Shown one piece after another: positions 1 to 9,300 of a stretch of DNA of 64,000 bases. The notes beneath the pieces are model-generated. The model worked only from the letters and a program-made list of their open reading frames with translations. It ran no database searches and was not told where the DNA came from. Origin of the DNA: an uncultured Peptococcaceae bacterium (GTDB taxonomy: Bacteria > Bacillota > Peptococcia > Peptococcales > Peptococcaceae); contig CAMYDW010000003.1 of assembly GCA_947254645.1 (NCBI GenBank), positions 1-64,000 of the forward strand. Reading direction: 5' to 3'. Both the position numbers and the translations under genes were made by a program. The first letter of the stretch is position 1. Each line of letters starts with the position of its first letter.

Positions 1-22
1 GCTTTATGTGTTAAAAAATTAA

Positions 23-139
23 GAATTAAATTGTATCAAAGTAGTGAGAGTCTTAGATCCAGCTTGCGGAACTGGGTTTAAGCAGTACAGGGATAATAAT
101 TTATGGAAGTTTTATATTAATTGGGATATATTCACTTAA
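23..139 (+). pseudogene. DNA N6-adenine methylase fragment
   Basis: The short open frame reads VVRVLDPACGTGFKQY, which carries the DPACGTG S-adenosylmethionine-binding motif of N6-adenine methylases of the type I HsdM and Eco57I-like families. The frame stops about 26 codons after the motif, has an in-frame stop at 20-22 and no evident start, so only the cofactor loop survives from a protein normally over 400 residues long. A terminator follows at 142-173. I infer a decayed restriction-modification or mobile-element gene, although the true 5' end could lie left of the window. Confidence 0.5.
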
Positions 140-141
140 AG

Positions 142-173
142 CACTTAGGTAAAATCTTAAGTGTTTTTATTTT
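142..173 (+). terminator. Intrinsic terminator after methylase fragment
   Basis: An 8-bp stem (142-149 with 156-163, one G-U pair) and a 6-nt loop are followed by a run of T at 164-168. Confidence 0.55.
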
Positions 174-194
174 GAAAAAATATAATTTAGAAAT

Positions 195-216
195 AAAAAA
201 ACCACCGAGTGGTGGC
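195..216 (-). terminator. Terminator for the minus-strand gene 231-794
   Basis: CCACC-GAGT-GGTGG hairpin. Read on the minus strand it is followed by six to seven T (complement of 194-200), just after the stop of the minus-strand gene. Confidence 0.6.
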
Positions 217-230
217 TTTTAGCTTTCAAT

Positions 231-794
231 TTAATTATCTTCTTCTACCATTTCTAAACATTCATCTAAATCAAATTCTTCTGTGAATTCTGGATCCATA
301 TGGGTTAAGAAGTGCCAATCTTCTGAATCTTTTTTTCTAAATAGGATTGCTTCTCCGTCTTCTGATCCGAAGTAGGCTCTTTCTACTTGGTAGCCTTTCT
401 TTTCTAGATTTTTCTTTACTTCTAAATAATTATTTTCTCTCGCTTCGATATATTCTCTTAAATCTGAATTCGCTACTGTGTAGGCATCCACTCTAGTTGC
501 ACCTTCTACGATTCCTTTTCCTTTTTTAGATAGGTTTGGAATTTCTTTCCAATATACTTCTACATCGCCATCTCCTGTAAACATAAACTTAGTTAGTGGT
601 ACTATGTTGCCATTTATTTCTAGTTCCATGTAGTCTGAGATTGAATCTAGCTTTATAGTTTCGTATTCAAATCCGTCTATTTCTTCAAATTTGTATCCTT
701 TAAGTTGAGATACAAATTTTCTTCCTTCTTCTATGGTGTCAAATAGTCCTAGCTCTGTGCTCATTCCATCTTGGTATAATTCTAATATAAACAT
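231..794 (-). CDS. Hypothetical protein, 187 aa
   Basis: I do not recognise this family. The protein is acidic, starts MFILELYQDG and ends in a Glu/Asp-rich tail; there is no signal peptide or membrane segment. The start has a good ribosome site (AAGGAG, about 5 nt before ATG). It lies 9 nt downstream of the histidine-kinase remnant on the same strand, so the two were probably one transcription unit, and a terminator follows. Base composition is AT-rich like the rest of the first 1.3 kb and unlike the housekeeping genes to the right, which suggests acquired DNA. The frame is intact, but its promoter was probably lost with the front of the kinase. Confidence 0.6.
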   Translation of the reverse strand: MFILELYQDGMSTELGLFDTIEEGRKFVSQLKGYKFEEIDGFEYETIKLDSISDYMELEINGNIVPLTKFMFTGDGDVEVYWKEIPNLSKKGKGIVEGATRVDAYTVANSDLREYIEARENNYLEVKKNLEKKGYQVERAYFGSEDGEAILFRKKDSEDWHFLTHMDPEFTEEFDLDECLEMVEEDN

Positions 795-803
795 TTTTGC
801 TCC

Positions 804-1101
804 TTATCTATTTAACGCTATTTCAAATTTAAAACTTGAATCACCTTGGGTTGCTCTATACTTAATCTTGTAGTTTTTAAGAAGACTACTAACGATATAG
901 CGCCCCAGTCCATTGCTATTCTTCTTGCTAAGATCAAAGTTTACGTCAAAGATTTTATCTATATCGATACTACTTTTATTCTCATAAGTGTTTTCGATGT
1001 ATATATACCCTTTTTCTGATCCTATATTTATACTACCATATTCGTCGGAATATTTAACTGCACTGGAAATTAAATTGGATAGGACTATTCGCAGGGCAGT
1101 C
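804..1101 (-). pseudogene. Sensor histidine kinase, C-terminal ATPase fragment
   Basis: From about codon 38 of the open frame that begins at 1214 the protein matches a GHKL kinase domain: an N-box-like NLISSAVKYS, a short G1-like segment and a G2-box GLGRYIVSSLL, then the final strands to a normal C-terminus. The sensor, membrane and phospho-acceptor His regions are missing. Residues before the match (804-1214 frame) are the antisense of an unrelated plus-strand gene tail, so the frame is a chimera made at a junction near 1095-1105. The histidine kinase is therefore truncated and almost certainly inactive. The downstream gene at 231-794 was probably its operon partner. Confidence 0.65.
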
Positions 1102-1104
1102 CTT

Positions 1105-1245
1105 CCTATCTCTCGTTTCGGTGGTGGCGACAGAACGACTAAGAAGCAAGGTGTTATTGAAAAGTTTAAATCATTCTTTGAGCAGTTCTTTGGTATTGGT
1201 GGTTCATTTACCACTAATGAACCGAATACTGTGAATGATGATTAG
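1105..1245 (+). pseudogene. 3' end of an unknown plus-strand gene
   Basis: The plus-strand frame ending at 1245 has a protein-like tail, with a Gly-rich FGGGDRTTKKQG stretch, an amphipathic EKFKSFFEQFF segment and the end TNEPNTVNDD, followed within 10 nt by a strong terminator at 1255-1303. Upstream of about 1105 the same frame reads antisense through the kinase remnant, so only the last 45 or so codons are original. I cannot assign a family. Confidence 0.4.
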
Positions 1246-1254
1246 GCACAAGAA

Positions 1255-1303
1255 AACGACCACACAGGAGCATCTCTACTCTTGTATGGTCGTTATTTCT
1301 TTC
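1255..1303 (+). terminator. Terminator after the unknown gene tail
   Basis: Long imperfect hairpin, AACGACCA pairing with TGGTCGTT at about 1288-1294, followed by a T-rich run. It matches the end of the plus-strand fragment. Confidence 0.6.
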
Positions 1304-1354
1304 TTTACCGCTTAAAGGTCATCAGTTAAACTTTGTTTTCGCTAGTCCCTAACT

Positions 1355-1383
1355 GAGCGCTCCTAAAGGAGCGCTCTTTTTTT
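1355..1383 (+). terminator. Strong hairpin terminator before tyrS end
   Basis: Near-perfect GAGCGCTCCT / AGGAGCGCTC stem followed by seven or more T on the plus strand. It lies 2 nt past the tyrS stop, so the hairpin could also serve tyrS, but the minus side has no T tract. Confidence 0.65.
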
Positions 1384-1384
1384 A

Positions 1385-2617
1385 TTATCCAAGTTGAACA
1401 ATATGGAATTTCTTTTTACCTTTACGAATTTTTAGTTGGTTGTCTTCAAAATTTGCAAGGGTAACATGGCAGTGTACGTCTTTAATTTGATTTTCATTTA
1501 AGGTGATGCCACCTTGCTCTACCAAACGGCGGCCTTCACTGATGGAGGTGGTTAATCCAAGATCTTTTAAAAGGGTGAGGAGGCCAATGCCTTCACCTTC
1601 AAAATCGCTGGCAGTCATGTCTGTTGTAGGAATAGAACCTTCTTGTCCACCACCTGCAAAAAGAGCACGTGCCGCTTGTTGGGCTTGTTGTGCTGCTTCT
1701 TCGCCATGGACATTTTTGGTCACTTCAAATGCCAATACTTCTTTCGCGGTGTTGATTTCTGCACCTTCTAGGCTTGCCAAACGATGGACTTCATCCATTG
1801 GCAAGAAGGTGAGAAGGGACAAGCAGTTTTCAACATCTTTATCATCGACATTGCGCCAATATTGATAGAAATCGTATGGGGACATGCGGTCTGCATCGAG
1901 CCAAACAGCACCATTTGCAGTTTTGCCCATTTTCTTTCCTTCGCTATTGGTGAGAAGCTTAAAGGTCAAGCCGTAGGCTTCGCCACCTTCGACACGGCGG
2001 ACGAGTTCCACCCCGCCAATGATGTTGCTCCATTGGTCGTTGCCACCAAATTCAAGCTTGCAACCGTATTCTCTATAGAGGTGTAGGAAGTCGTAGGATT
2101 GCATGATCATATAGTTGAATTCGATGAAGGACAATCCACGTTCCATACGAGATTTGAAGCATTCTGCGGTGAGCATGCGGTTGACAGAGAAATGTGCGCC
2201 TACTTCACGGAGAAAGTCAATATAGTTTAATTTTCTTAGCCAATCGGCGTTGTTAAGCATGAGGGCTTTGCCATCAGAAAAATCAATAAAACGTTTTGCT
2301 TGCTCTTTAAAGCGTTCCACGTTGCTGTCAATTTGTTCGACGGTCATAACTTTTCTCATGTCAGTGCGTCCAGATGGGTCGCCAACCATACCAGTGCCGC
2401 CACCAGCCATAAAAATTGGACGATGGCCAAATTTTTGCATGTGCATCATGACCATGAATTGAATATAATGACCAACATGCAGGCTGTCGGCTGTTGGGTC
2501 AAAGCCAATATAAAAGGTTACCTTTTCTTTTCCTAATAATTCACGAATTTCATCAAGATGTGTTGCTTGTTCAATAAAACCGCGCTCTTGAAGCACATCA
2601 AATACATTTTGTGTCAT
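1385..2617 (-). CDS. tyrS: Tyrosyl-tRNA synthetase
   Basis: Charges tRNA-Tyr in the cytosol. The 410-aa protein has the class I HIGH-type motif as HVGH in the segment DPTADSLHVGHY, the tyrosine-site segments GGGTGMVGDPSGR and GGNDQWSN, the KMSKS-type loop as KMGKTANG, and a C-terminal S4 domain ending KGKKKFHIVQLG. The frame stays open 30 codons further upstream, but MTQNVFDVL at 2617 is chosen because GGAGG lies just before it and the promoter at 2655-2683 would put the transcription start inside the longer version. No T-box leader fits in the roughly 30-nt 5' UTR. It is transcribed as a single gene behind the flavodiiron terminator. Confidence 0.97.
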   Translation of the reverse strand: MTQNVFDVLQERGFIEQATHLDEIRELLGKEKVTFYIGFDPTADSLHVGHYIQFMVMMHMQKFGHRPIFMAGGGTGMVGDPSGRTDMRKVMTVEQIDSNVERFKEQAKRFIDFSDGKALMLNNADWLRKLNYIDFLREVGAHFSVNRMLTAECFKSRMERGLSFIEFNYMIMQSYDFLHLYREYGCKLEFGGNDQWSNIIGGVELVRRVEGGEAYGLTFKLLTNSEGKKMGKTANGAVWLDADRMSPYDFYQYWRNVDDKDVENCLSLLTFLPMDEVHRLASLEGAEINTAKEVLAFEVTKNVHGEEAAQQAQQAARALFAGGGQEGSIPTTDMTASDFEGEGIGLLTLLKDLGLTTSISEGRRLVEQGGITLNENQIKDVHCHVTLANFEDNQLKIRKGKKKFHIVQLG

Positions 2618-2654
2618 TGATAAGTTCCTCCAGTTGGAATGGTTTATGTGTATT

Positions 2655-2683
2655 ACTATATCGAAAATGGATAGATAAATCAA
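2655..2683 (-). promoter_or_regulatory. Promoter of tyrS
   Basis: TTGATT (2678-2683), 17-nt spacer, TATAGT (2655-2660), read on the minus strand. It lies between the flavodiiron terminator and the tyrS start. Confidence 0.6.
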
Positions 2684-2690
2684 TTCAATA

Positions 2691-2723
2691 AAAAACATCC
2701 TAGCCATCGGCTAGGATGTTTTT
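2691..2723 (-). terminator. Terminator of the flavodiiron gene
   Basis: A 13-bp perfect stem (2693-2705 with 2709-2721) with a 3-nt loop, A-rich on the left and T-rich on the right, so it can work in both directions. It directly follows the stop at 2732. Confidence 0.85.
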
Positions 2724-2731
2724 GGAATAAC

Positions 2732-3913
2732 TTAAGCGATGGTTTCAGCGATTTGTTCTGCAAGTGCATCTAATTGAGCAAATACTTCATCAGTTGGTGC
2801 AAATTGTGAACGAATGCTTTCGCCAACTTGTTTCATTTTGATGCCATTGAGGCGGTCGTTTAATTGACCACATGCTTCACCACTCCAGCCGAAGCAACCA
2901 AGGGTTGCATAAGGCTTGCCAGCAGCAGTCACAGCATCAATAGAAGAAATCACATCAAGCACTGGTTTGAGCGCTGCACGGTTGATGGTTGGAGACCCAA
3001 AAACAAGGCAATCTGCTTCAAGATTTTCGGCAATGGTCTCTGCATCAGTATGAATAACATCAAAAGCTTTTACATCGATGTTCTTTGCAGCCAATTTGTC
3101 GGAAAGGTAGTTGCACAATTCGCGAGTGTAGCCGTAAGCAGAAACATAATAAATAGCAACGGCTTTCTTTTCGCGCGCTTGTGGGGTTGCCCAGGTGCGA
3201 TATTTTTCTTTTGCAGCAGTGATTTCATCATCCACTAGGATTGGGCCGTGGCTAGGACATACCATTTTGATGTCTAAGTCTTTGATGCGGTCCAATGCAC
3301 GAAGAACGAATTTAGCAAATGGATGCATAATAGCATAATAATAATTTTCAAATTCAGTTTCGTAATAGTCTTTGCGATAAGCGGAATGTAAGAACATGGT
3401 TGGTTCAGCGATGTGTGCCCCTAAGAAATCGCAAGAGAATAAGATTTTATCTTCATTGAGATAAGTCATCATGGTATCTGGCCAGTGAATGTTAGGGCTT
3501 ACGCAGAAGGTAAAGGTTTTTCCACCAAGATCAAGGGTATCGCCATCTTTCACTGTTACACGGTTGAAAGGAATGCGGCAGATGTTGTCGAGGTTTTTCA
3601 AGCAAGCAGCAGTACCATATACCAACAAGTCTGGATTTTGTTCTAATAAGAAACGAATAGCGCCAGAATGGTCTGGTTCTGTGTGGTTTACAATAAGATA
3701 ATCAATGTTTGCAAAATCAGTCACTTCAGTGATGTTTTTTGCAAAAGTCTCAAAAAAACCTTTGTGAGCGCCTTCGATCAATGCTGTTTTTTCAGTACCC
3801 TTTACAAGATAAGCATTATAAGAAGTCCCAAATTTGGTTCTCATGATAATGTCGAAGATACGCATTGTCGGGTTTAAAACACCAACAGAATAAACATTTT
3901 CAGCGATTTGCAT
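2732..3913 (-). CDS. fprA: Flavodiiron protein (A-type flavoprotein, O2/NO reductase)
   Basis: A 393-aa protein with an N-terminal metallo-beta-lactamase-like diiron domain and a C-terminal flavodoxin domain, the usual length for class A flavodiiron proteins. Diiron ligands are visible in NHTEPDHSG (His, Glu, Asp, His), the downstream CDFLGAH and CPSHGPI; the FMN site starts at YYVSAYGYTRELC. The family reduces oxygen to water or NO to N2O in anaerobes, fed by rubredoxin or a flavoprotein. ATG at 3913 is preferred over ATG at 3919 because AAGGGG lies 8 nt before it but only 2 nt before the upstream one. It is divergent from rex, across a 340-bp gap with a perfect dyad, which suggests redox control. 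Confidence 0.93.
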   Translation of the reverse strand: MQIAENVYSVGVLNPTMRIFDIIMRTKFGTSYNAYLVKGTEKTALIEGAHKGFFETFAKNITEVTDFANIDYLIVNHTEPDHSGAIRFLLEQNPDLLVYGTAACLKNLDNICRIPFNRVTVKDGDTLDLGGKTFTFCVSPNIHWPDTMMTYLNEDKILFSCDFLGAHIAEPTMFLHSAYRKDYYETEFENYYYAIMHPFAKFVLRALDRIKDLDIKMVCPSHGPILVDDEITAAKEKYRTWATPQAREKKAVAIYYVSAYGYTRELCNYLSDKLAAKNIDVKAFDVIHTDAETIAENLEADCLVFGSPTINRAALKPVLDVISSIDAVTAAGKPYATLGCFGWSGEACGQLNDRLNGIKMKQVGESIRSQFAPTDEVFAQLDALAEQIAETIA

Positions 3914-4079
3914 AGTCATTTCCCCTTTTAATTGAGTTATTTTTTCAAGAAATATTCTAAAGTTATGAACGTATTGTTACATAAAGACAACTAGAGATAT
4001 TTTACCACAATTAAAAGTTTTTTAAAACCACATTCATACGCAAAAGTCCTAAAAATGATTTGAGAAAAAAAGAACAATC

Positions 4080-4101
4080 TTATCACAGCTATTTGTGATA
4101 A
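4080..4101. promoter_or_regulatory. Perfect dyad between fprA and rex, likely operator
   Basis: TTATCACA-N6-TGTGATAA, with both 8-nt arms exact inverted repeats. It is not followed by T in either direction strong enough to be a terminator. The arms are in the opposite polarity to the classical Rex box TTGTGA-N6-TCACAA. It lies about 85 bp upstream of the rex -35. Confidence 0.5.
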
Positions 4102-4184
4102 AAATTAAAATTCAAATAAAATATTGCCCCTGACAACAGAAAGTTGACAGAATCGCTTTTTGCTAGACTTTTTTGTGTTGAACC

Positions 4185-4213
4185 TTGCGTAAATGCATAT
4201 ATTTAGGTATGAT
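4185..4213 (+). promoter_or_regulatory. Promoter of rex
   Basis: TTGCGT (4185-4190), 17-nt spacer, TATGAT (4208-4213); the rex ATG follows 40 nt later behind GGGGAG. Confidence 0.6.
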
Positions 4214-4253
4214 ATTTCTATATAGGAAGTGTTAAAAAAGGGGAGTTCGTTTC

Positions 4254-4892
4254 ATGAAAATACAGAGTATTCCAGAAGCAACCATCACTCGCTTGTCCCT
4301 TTATTCACGATTTCTAGATAAATTGGAAGAACAAGAGGTCTCCAATGTCTCTTCAGTAGAAATTGCAAGAGGGATTCAAGGAACCCCTGCACAGGTACGA
4401 AAAGATTTAGCATATTTTGGGGATTTTGGTACACGTGGAGTGGGTTATAATGTATCGCATTTAAATGGTGTCCTAAAAAATATTCTCGGTGTTGATCATG
4501 AGTGGAATATGGTCTTAATTGGTGCTGGTAATTTAGGCTCTGCATTAACCCATTATTCTGGATTCAAGAAAAGTGGATTTAGAATTCAAGCTGTTTTTGA
4601 TAACGATGTTAATAAAATCGGCATGAAGCTCAATGGTATTCAAATTTTTCCGATTACCAAATTAGTAGACTATATTACAGAAAACAATGTGGAAATTGTT
4701 GTCATGGCAATTCCAGCGACAGCAGCACAAGATGTGGCAGATTTGTTATGCCAAACAAACATCAAGGGGATTATGAATTTTTCGCCTTCTCCATTGTCTG
4801 TTTGTTCTAGCATTGAAATTCGTCAAGTAGACTTGACGGTCAATTTGGAAGTATTGAGTTATAGTATAAAAAATAAAGACGCCTTAGAATAG
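4254..4892 (+). CDS. rex: Redox-sensing transcriptional repressor Rex
   Basis: A 212-aa protein of normal Rex length. The N-terminal winged helix includes SSVEIARGIQGTPAQVRKDL and YFGDFGTRGVGY, the DNA-recognition region of the family. The Rossmann domain starts near residue 85 with VLIGAGNLGSAL, the NADH/NAD+ binding loop. Rex represses fermentative and respiratory genes until the NADH/NAD+ ratio rises. It has its own promoter and a terminator directly behind it, so it is monocistronic. The flavodiiron gene is divergent and is a natural candidate target. Confidence 0.96.
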   Translation: MKIQSIPEATITRLSLYSRFLDKLEEQEVSNVSSVEIARGIQGTPAQVRKDLAYFGDFGTRGVGYNVSHLNGVLKNILGVDHEWNMVLIGAGNLGSALTHYSGFKKSGFRIQAVFDNDVNKIGMKLNGIQIFPITKLVDYITENNVEIVVMAIPATAAQDVADLLCQTNIKGIMNFSPSPLSVCSSIEIRQVDLTVNLEVLSYSIKNKDALE

Positions 4893-4913
4893 GGGTCTGT
4901 TTCATGTGTGCAA

Positions 4914-4946
4914 GAAGCCTTTGTTTTTAAACAAAGGCTTTTTTTA
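4914..4946 (+). terminator. Terminator of rex
   Basis: AAGCCTTTGT / ACAAAGGCTT stem followed by seven T. Confidence 0.88.
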
Positions 4947-4967
4947 TAAGTATAGGAGATTTTAGAA

Positions 4968-5573
4968 ATGACGAAAGAAATTGTTTTAGCCTCAACCTCA
5001 CCACGTAGAAAAATACTTTTAGAAAAAATTGTGCCCAGCTTTCAAGTGATTGCGCCTTCTTTGGAGGAAGAGGTGCTGTCAACGGCCCTTCCCTTGGGAA
5101 AGGCTTTAGAAAAATTGGCGCTTGAAAAAGCAAGCTCTGTTTCTAAGGCGTACCCTGATGCTGTTGTTATTGGGGCAGATACGATTGTTGCCCTGGAGGG
5201 AGAGGTGCTAGGAAAGCCCTGTGACGAAGCAGAGGCCAACGCCATGCTTTCTCGATTGAGTGGTGTGGCCCATCAAGTGTATACAGCGGTGGCGGTTGTT
5301 TGCGAGACCAATCAACTGATTTTAACAGCGCATGAAGTGACACAGGTTTATTTTAAAAAATTATCAAAAGCAGAAATAGAAGCCTATATCGCCACGGGTG
5401 AACCGATGGACAAGGCGGGTGCTTATGGCATACAAGGCGAAGGAGGGAAGCTTGTTGCATCTTTTGAAGGAGATTTTGATAACGTGGTAGGATTGCCAGT
5501 CACGTTGTTGGAAAAGCTTTTACAAGAATGTGAGGCGAATAACAATGAAAGGGCAGAAAACAAAAATTTCTGA
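4968..5573 (+). CDS. maf: Maf-type nucleoside triphosphate pyrophosphatase
   Basis: A 201-aa Maf/YhdE-family enzyme that hydrolyses non-canonical or pyrimidine NTPs (dTTP/UTP type) to monophosphates. The family start LASTSPRRKILLEKI and the catalytic block VVIGADTIVALEGEVLGKP are present, and the GAYGIQGEGG segment is seen near residue 150. ATG follows a weak AGGAG. Its last 29 bases overlap the radC start, so the pair is translationally coupled, a common Firmicutes arrangement beside mreBCD, although mreB is not here. Confidence 0.94.
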   Translation: MTKEIVLASTSPRRKILLEKIVPSFQVIAPSLEEEVLSTALPLGKALEKLALEKASSVSKAYPDAVVIGADTIVALEGEVLGKPCDEAEANAMLSRLSGVAHQVYTAVAVVCETNQLILTAHEVTQVYFKKLSKAEIEAYIATGEPMDKAGAYGIQGEGGKLVASFEGDFDNVVGLPVTLLEKLLQECEANNNERAENKNF

Positions 5574-6258
5574 ATGTCCAGTGGAGATGCGTCCGCGCGA
5601 AAGACTGCTTTATGATTCAGCAAAAAGCTTGAGCAACTATGAGCTGTTGGCCATCTTGTTGCAAACAGGAACTGCAGAATGCGATGTGCTAGAGCTGGCA
5701 AAAGAGGTATTGGTGCAATGTAATGGCTTAGAAGGCATGCTTCATACCAACAAAGAAGCGCTTTGTGCGATTCGAGGCATTGGTCAAGGCAAGGCCTGCA
5801 CCCTCTTGGCAGCGGTTGAGATCAGTCGCCGACTAATGGAAACAAAGGTGTCCTATACTCGGCCAAAGATTACCTCGCCCGACATTGCAGCGAGTGTTTT
5901 CCGTCATGCCATGTCAAATAGCCAACAGGAAACCTTTCATGTGGCGTATTTAGACACGAAGCATATGGTAATTGATAATAAGGAAATATTTGTTGGCACG
6001 TTGAATGCTTCTATGGTTCATATGCGAGATATTTTTAGAGAAGCGGTTCAATTAAATGCCCATGCCATTATTGTGGGGCATAATCATCCAAGCGGAGACA
6101 TCACACCAAGTAGTGCGGACTGTGCTGTTACAAAACGCATTCAAGAAACAGGCGCATTGTTGGAAATTCCTTTATTAGATCACATTATTATTGGAAAAAT
6201 ACACACAAATAACTTCTTGAGCATGAAAGAAGAGGGTTATATGAGTAAAATAATGTGA
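5545..6258 (+). CDS. radC: RadC/UPF0758 family JAMM protein
   Basis: A 237-aa protein with an N-terminal helix-hairpin-helix region (IRGIGQGKACTLLAAVEI) and a C-terminal JAMM metallo-domain, HNHPSGDITPSSAD near residue 185. Despite the name, the family's cellular role is unsettled. The frame opens at GTG 5530, but ATG 5545 is preferred because GAGG lies about 9 nt upstream of it. It overlaps maf in another frame. No clear terminator follows before pyc. Confidence 0.93.
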   Translation: MKGQKTKISECPVEMRPRERLLYDSAKSLSNYELLAILLQTGTAECDVLELAKEVLVQCNGLEGMLHTNKEALCAIRGIGQGKACTLLAAVEISRRLMETKVSYTRPKITSPDIAASVFRHAMSNSQQETFHVAYLDTKHMVIDNKEIFVGTLNASMVHMRDIFREAVQLNAHAIIVGHNHPSGDITPSSADCAVTKRIQETGALLEIPLLDHIIIGKIHTNNFLSMKEEGYMSKIM

Positions 6259-6399
6259 CTAAAAAGAAATTTTATGGCAAAAAGTAATGCATAGATTGTT
6301 TAATAACTATATAATTGATGTTACACACCAAAGGGCTGTTGTATAAAAGCAATAGTGTTACTTTGGATATCGAAGGTGAAGATTAAGGGGGTAATCTTA

Positions 6400-9300
6400 A
6401 TGAAGGAAATTAAATCCGTTTTGGTGGCAAACCGAGGCGAAATTGCTATTCGTGTGTTCCGTGCTTGCAAGGAACTTGGCATAAAAAGTATTGCGATTTA
6501 TTCTGAAGAAGACAAAAACTCTTTGTATCGTACTGTAGCTGATGAGTCTTACTTAATTGGTAAAGGCAAGGCACCTATTGATGCTTATTTAGGTATCGGT
6601 GAAATTATTAGCTTAGCTAAAGCTAAAGGGGTAGATGCGATTCATCCAGGCTACGGATTTTTATCTGAAAATCCTGATTTTGCTGAAGCATGTGAACATG
6701 CAGGGATTGAATTTATTGGACCAACGCATCACATGCTACGTGAATTAGGGGATAAAATCCAATCTAAAAAAGTAGCAATTAAAGTAGGTGTGCCTACAAT
6801 TCCAGGGGTTGAAAAGCCTGCCCTCAATCTTGAAGAAGCAAGAGAATATGCAAATGTTTGTGGCTATCCTGTTATTTTAAAGGCAAGTGCAGGTGGCGGC
6901 GGTCGTGGGATGCGTATTGTACGCACTGAAAGCGACATGGAAGCTGAATACAACAGTGCACGTAGCGAAGCAAAAAAAGCCTTCGGTATTGATGATGTCT
7001 TTGTTGAAAAATATATTTCTCAACCAAAACACATTGAAGTACAGGTGCTTGGTGACAGCGAAGGCAATCTTGTTCATTTGTTTGAACGTGACTGCTCCAT
7101 TCAACGTCGCCATCAAAAGGTTGTTGAATTTGCCCCATCCATCGTTTTAACAGATGAACAACGTCAAGCAATCTGTGCAGACGCCCTTAAGATTGCAGCT
7201 GCTGTAAATTACCGCAGTGCTGGTACTGTTGAATTCCTCTTGGATGGCGATGGCAAGCATTACTTTATTGAAATGAATCCTCGTATTCAGGTAGAACACT
7301 GCGTGACTGAATTGGTGACTGGGATTGACATCGTACAATCACAATTATTGGTTGCTCAAGGTTACCCACTTCATTCTCCAGAAATTGGCATTCCTAACCA
7401 AGAATCCATCACCATGCGTGGGTATGCCATCCAATGTCGTGTAACAACAGAGGACCCTGCAAATAACTTTGCACCAGATACTGGTACCATCGATGTTTAT
7501 CGCTCTAGCTCCGGTAATGGGATTCGCTTAGACAGTGGGAATGCTTACCTTGGCTCTAAGATTAGTCCTTTTTATGACAGCTTATTAGTAAAAGTAATCG
7601 CTTATGGACTCACCTATGAAGGCACCATCAATCGTGGTATTCGTGCCCTTCGTGAAATGAAAATCAAAGGTGTTAAAACCAACATTGGCTTCTTGATCAA
7701 TGTATTGAACCACGAAGAATTTAGAAAAGGTCAATGCGATACTGGCTTTATTGCACGTACACCTGAGTTGTTTGATATTCGCAAGAGTGACAACGTAGAA
7801 ATTAAAATTTTGACCTACTTGGCAAACAAGGCTGTTAATGAAATCAAAGGCAACAAGCCTGTGTTTGACACCCCAACAGTGCCAGAATTTGAAAAACCAT
7901 TGCTCCTACGTGGCACCAAACAATTATTAGACGAAAAAGGGCCTAAGGCAGTTGCAGATTGGGCTTTGGCACAAGATAAATTATTAATTACAGATACCTC
8001 AATGCGTGACGCACAACAGTCTTTGTTGGCTACACGTATGCGTACTGTTGATATGACACGCATTGCACCAGCTTATGCTGTGGCTGGTAAAAACTTATTC
8101 TCTCTTGAAATGTGGGGCGGTGCGACCTTCGATACCAGCTATCGTTTCTTGAAGGAATCCCCATGGGAACGTCTTGACCAATTGCGTCAATTGATTCCAA
8201 ATGTACTCTTCCAAATGCTCTTTAGAGGGGCAAATGCTGTTGGGTATAAGAACTATCCAGACAATGTTATTCGTGAATTTATTCGTGAATCTGCTGCAAG
8301 TGGCATGGATATTTTCCGTATCTTTGACTCCCTCAACTGGCTCAAGGGCATGGAAATTTCTATCGATGAAGCCCTCAACCAAAATAAAATTGTTGAAGGT
8401 TGCTTGTGCTATACAGGGGATATCACTGATAAGGCACGCAAGAAATATAATATGGACTACTATGTTCGTCTTGCACAAGAATTGGAAAAACAAGGTTGCC
8501 ACTTCTTAGGCATTAAGGACATGAGTGCATTGTTGAAACCAACTGCTGCGTATGAATTGGTTTCTACCTTGAAAGAAAAAATCAGCATTCCAATTCATTT
8601 GCATACCCATGACTCTACAGGCAATGGCGTAGCAAGCATGTTGATGGCTGCTCAAGCTGGCGTCGATGTAGTGGATATGGCCTTCAATGGCATTGCTGGT
8701 TTGACCAGTCAACCTGCCTTGAACTCTCTCGTGGCAGCACTTGTTAACACCAAGAGAGACACTGGCCTTGATTTGGATGATTTACAAAAAATCTCCGATT
8801 ATTGGGCAGATATTCGTAAATACTACTATCAATTTGAATCTGGCTTACGTGCTGGTTCTGCTGAAATTTACAAATATGAAATTCCTGGTGGACAATATTC
8901 TAACTTGAAGCCTCAAGTAGAAAGCTTTGGTCTTGGCCATCAATTTGAAGAAGTGAAGGAAATGTACAGCGTCGTTAATGACATGCTTGGCGATATTGTG
9001 AAGGTTACCCCATCTTCTAAAGCAGTTGGCGACATGGCAATCTTTATGGTTCAAAACCAACTCACCCCAGAAAATATCAATGAAAAAGGGAAAAATATGG
9101 ACTTCCCAGATTCCATCGTTTCTTACTTTGAAGGCATGATGGGTCAACCAGAAGGCGGATTCCCAGAAGAATTACAAAAAACCGTCTTGAAAGACCGTGA
9201 ACCTTTAACCTGCCGTCCTGGTGAATTGTTGCCAGCAGAAGATTTCGAAGCTGTGAAGGAAAAACTTCATAAGGATTTAGGCATTGACGCAGGCCGCCGT

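Noticed and set aside
804..1214. Full-length 136-aa kinase-like protein
   Set aside because: The first 37 or so residues are antisense to another gene tail; only the ATPase part is homologous.
4080..4101. Terminator for fprA or rex
   Set aside because: It lies in the 5' region of both divergent genes and lacks a T run.
6603..6625. TTAGC-TTA-GCTAA dyad resembling the heme-island box
   Set aside because: It lies inside the pyc coding sequence with a different spacing and no promoter.
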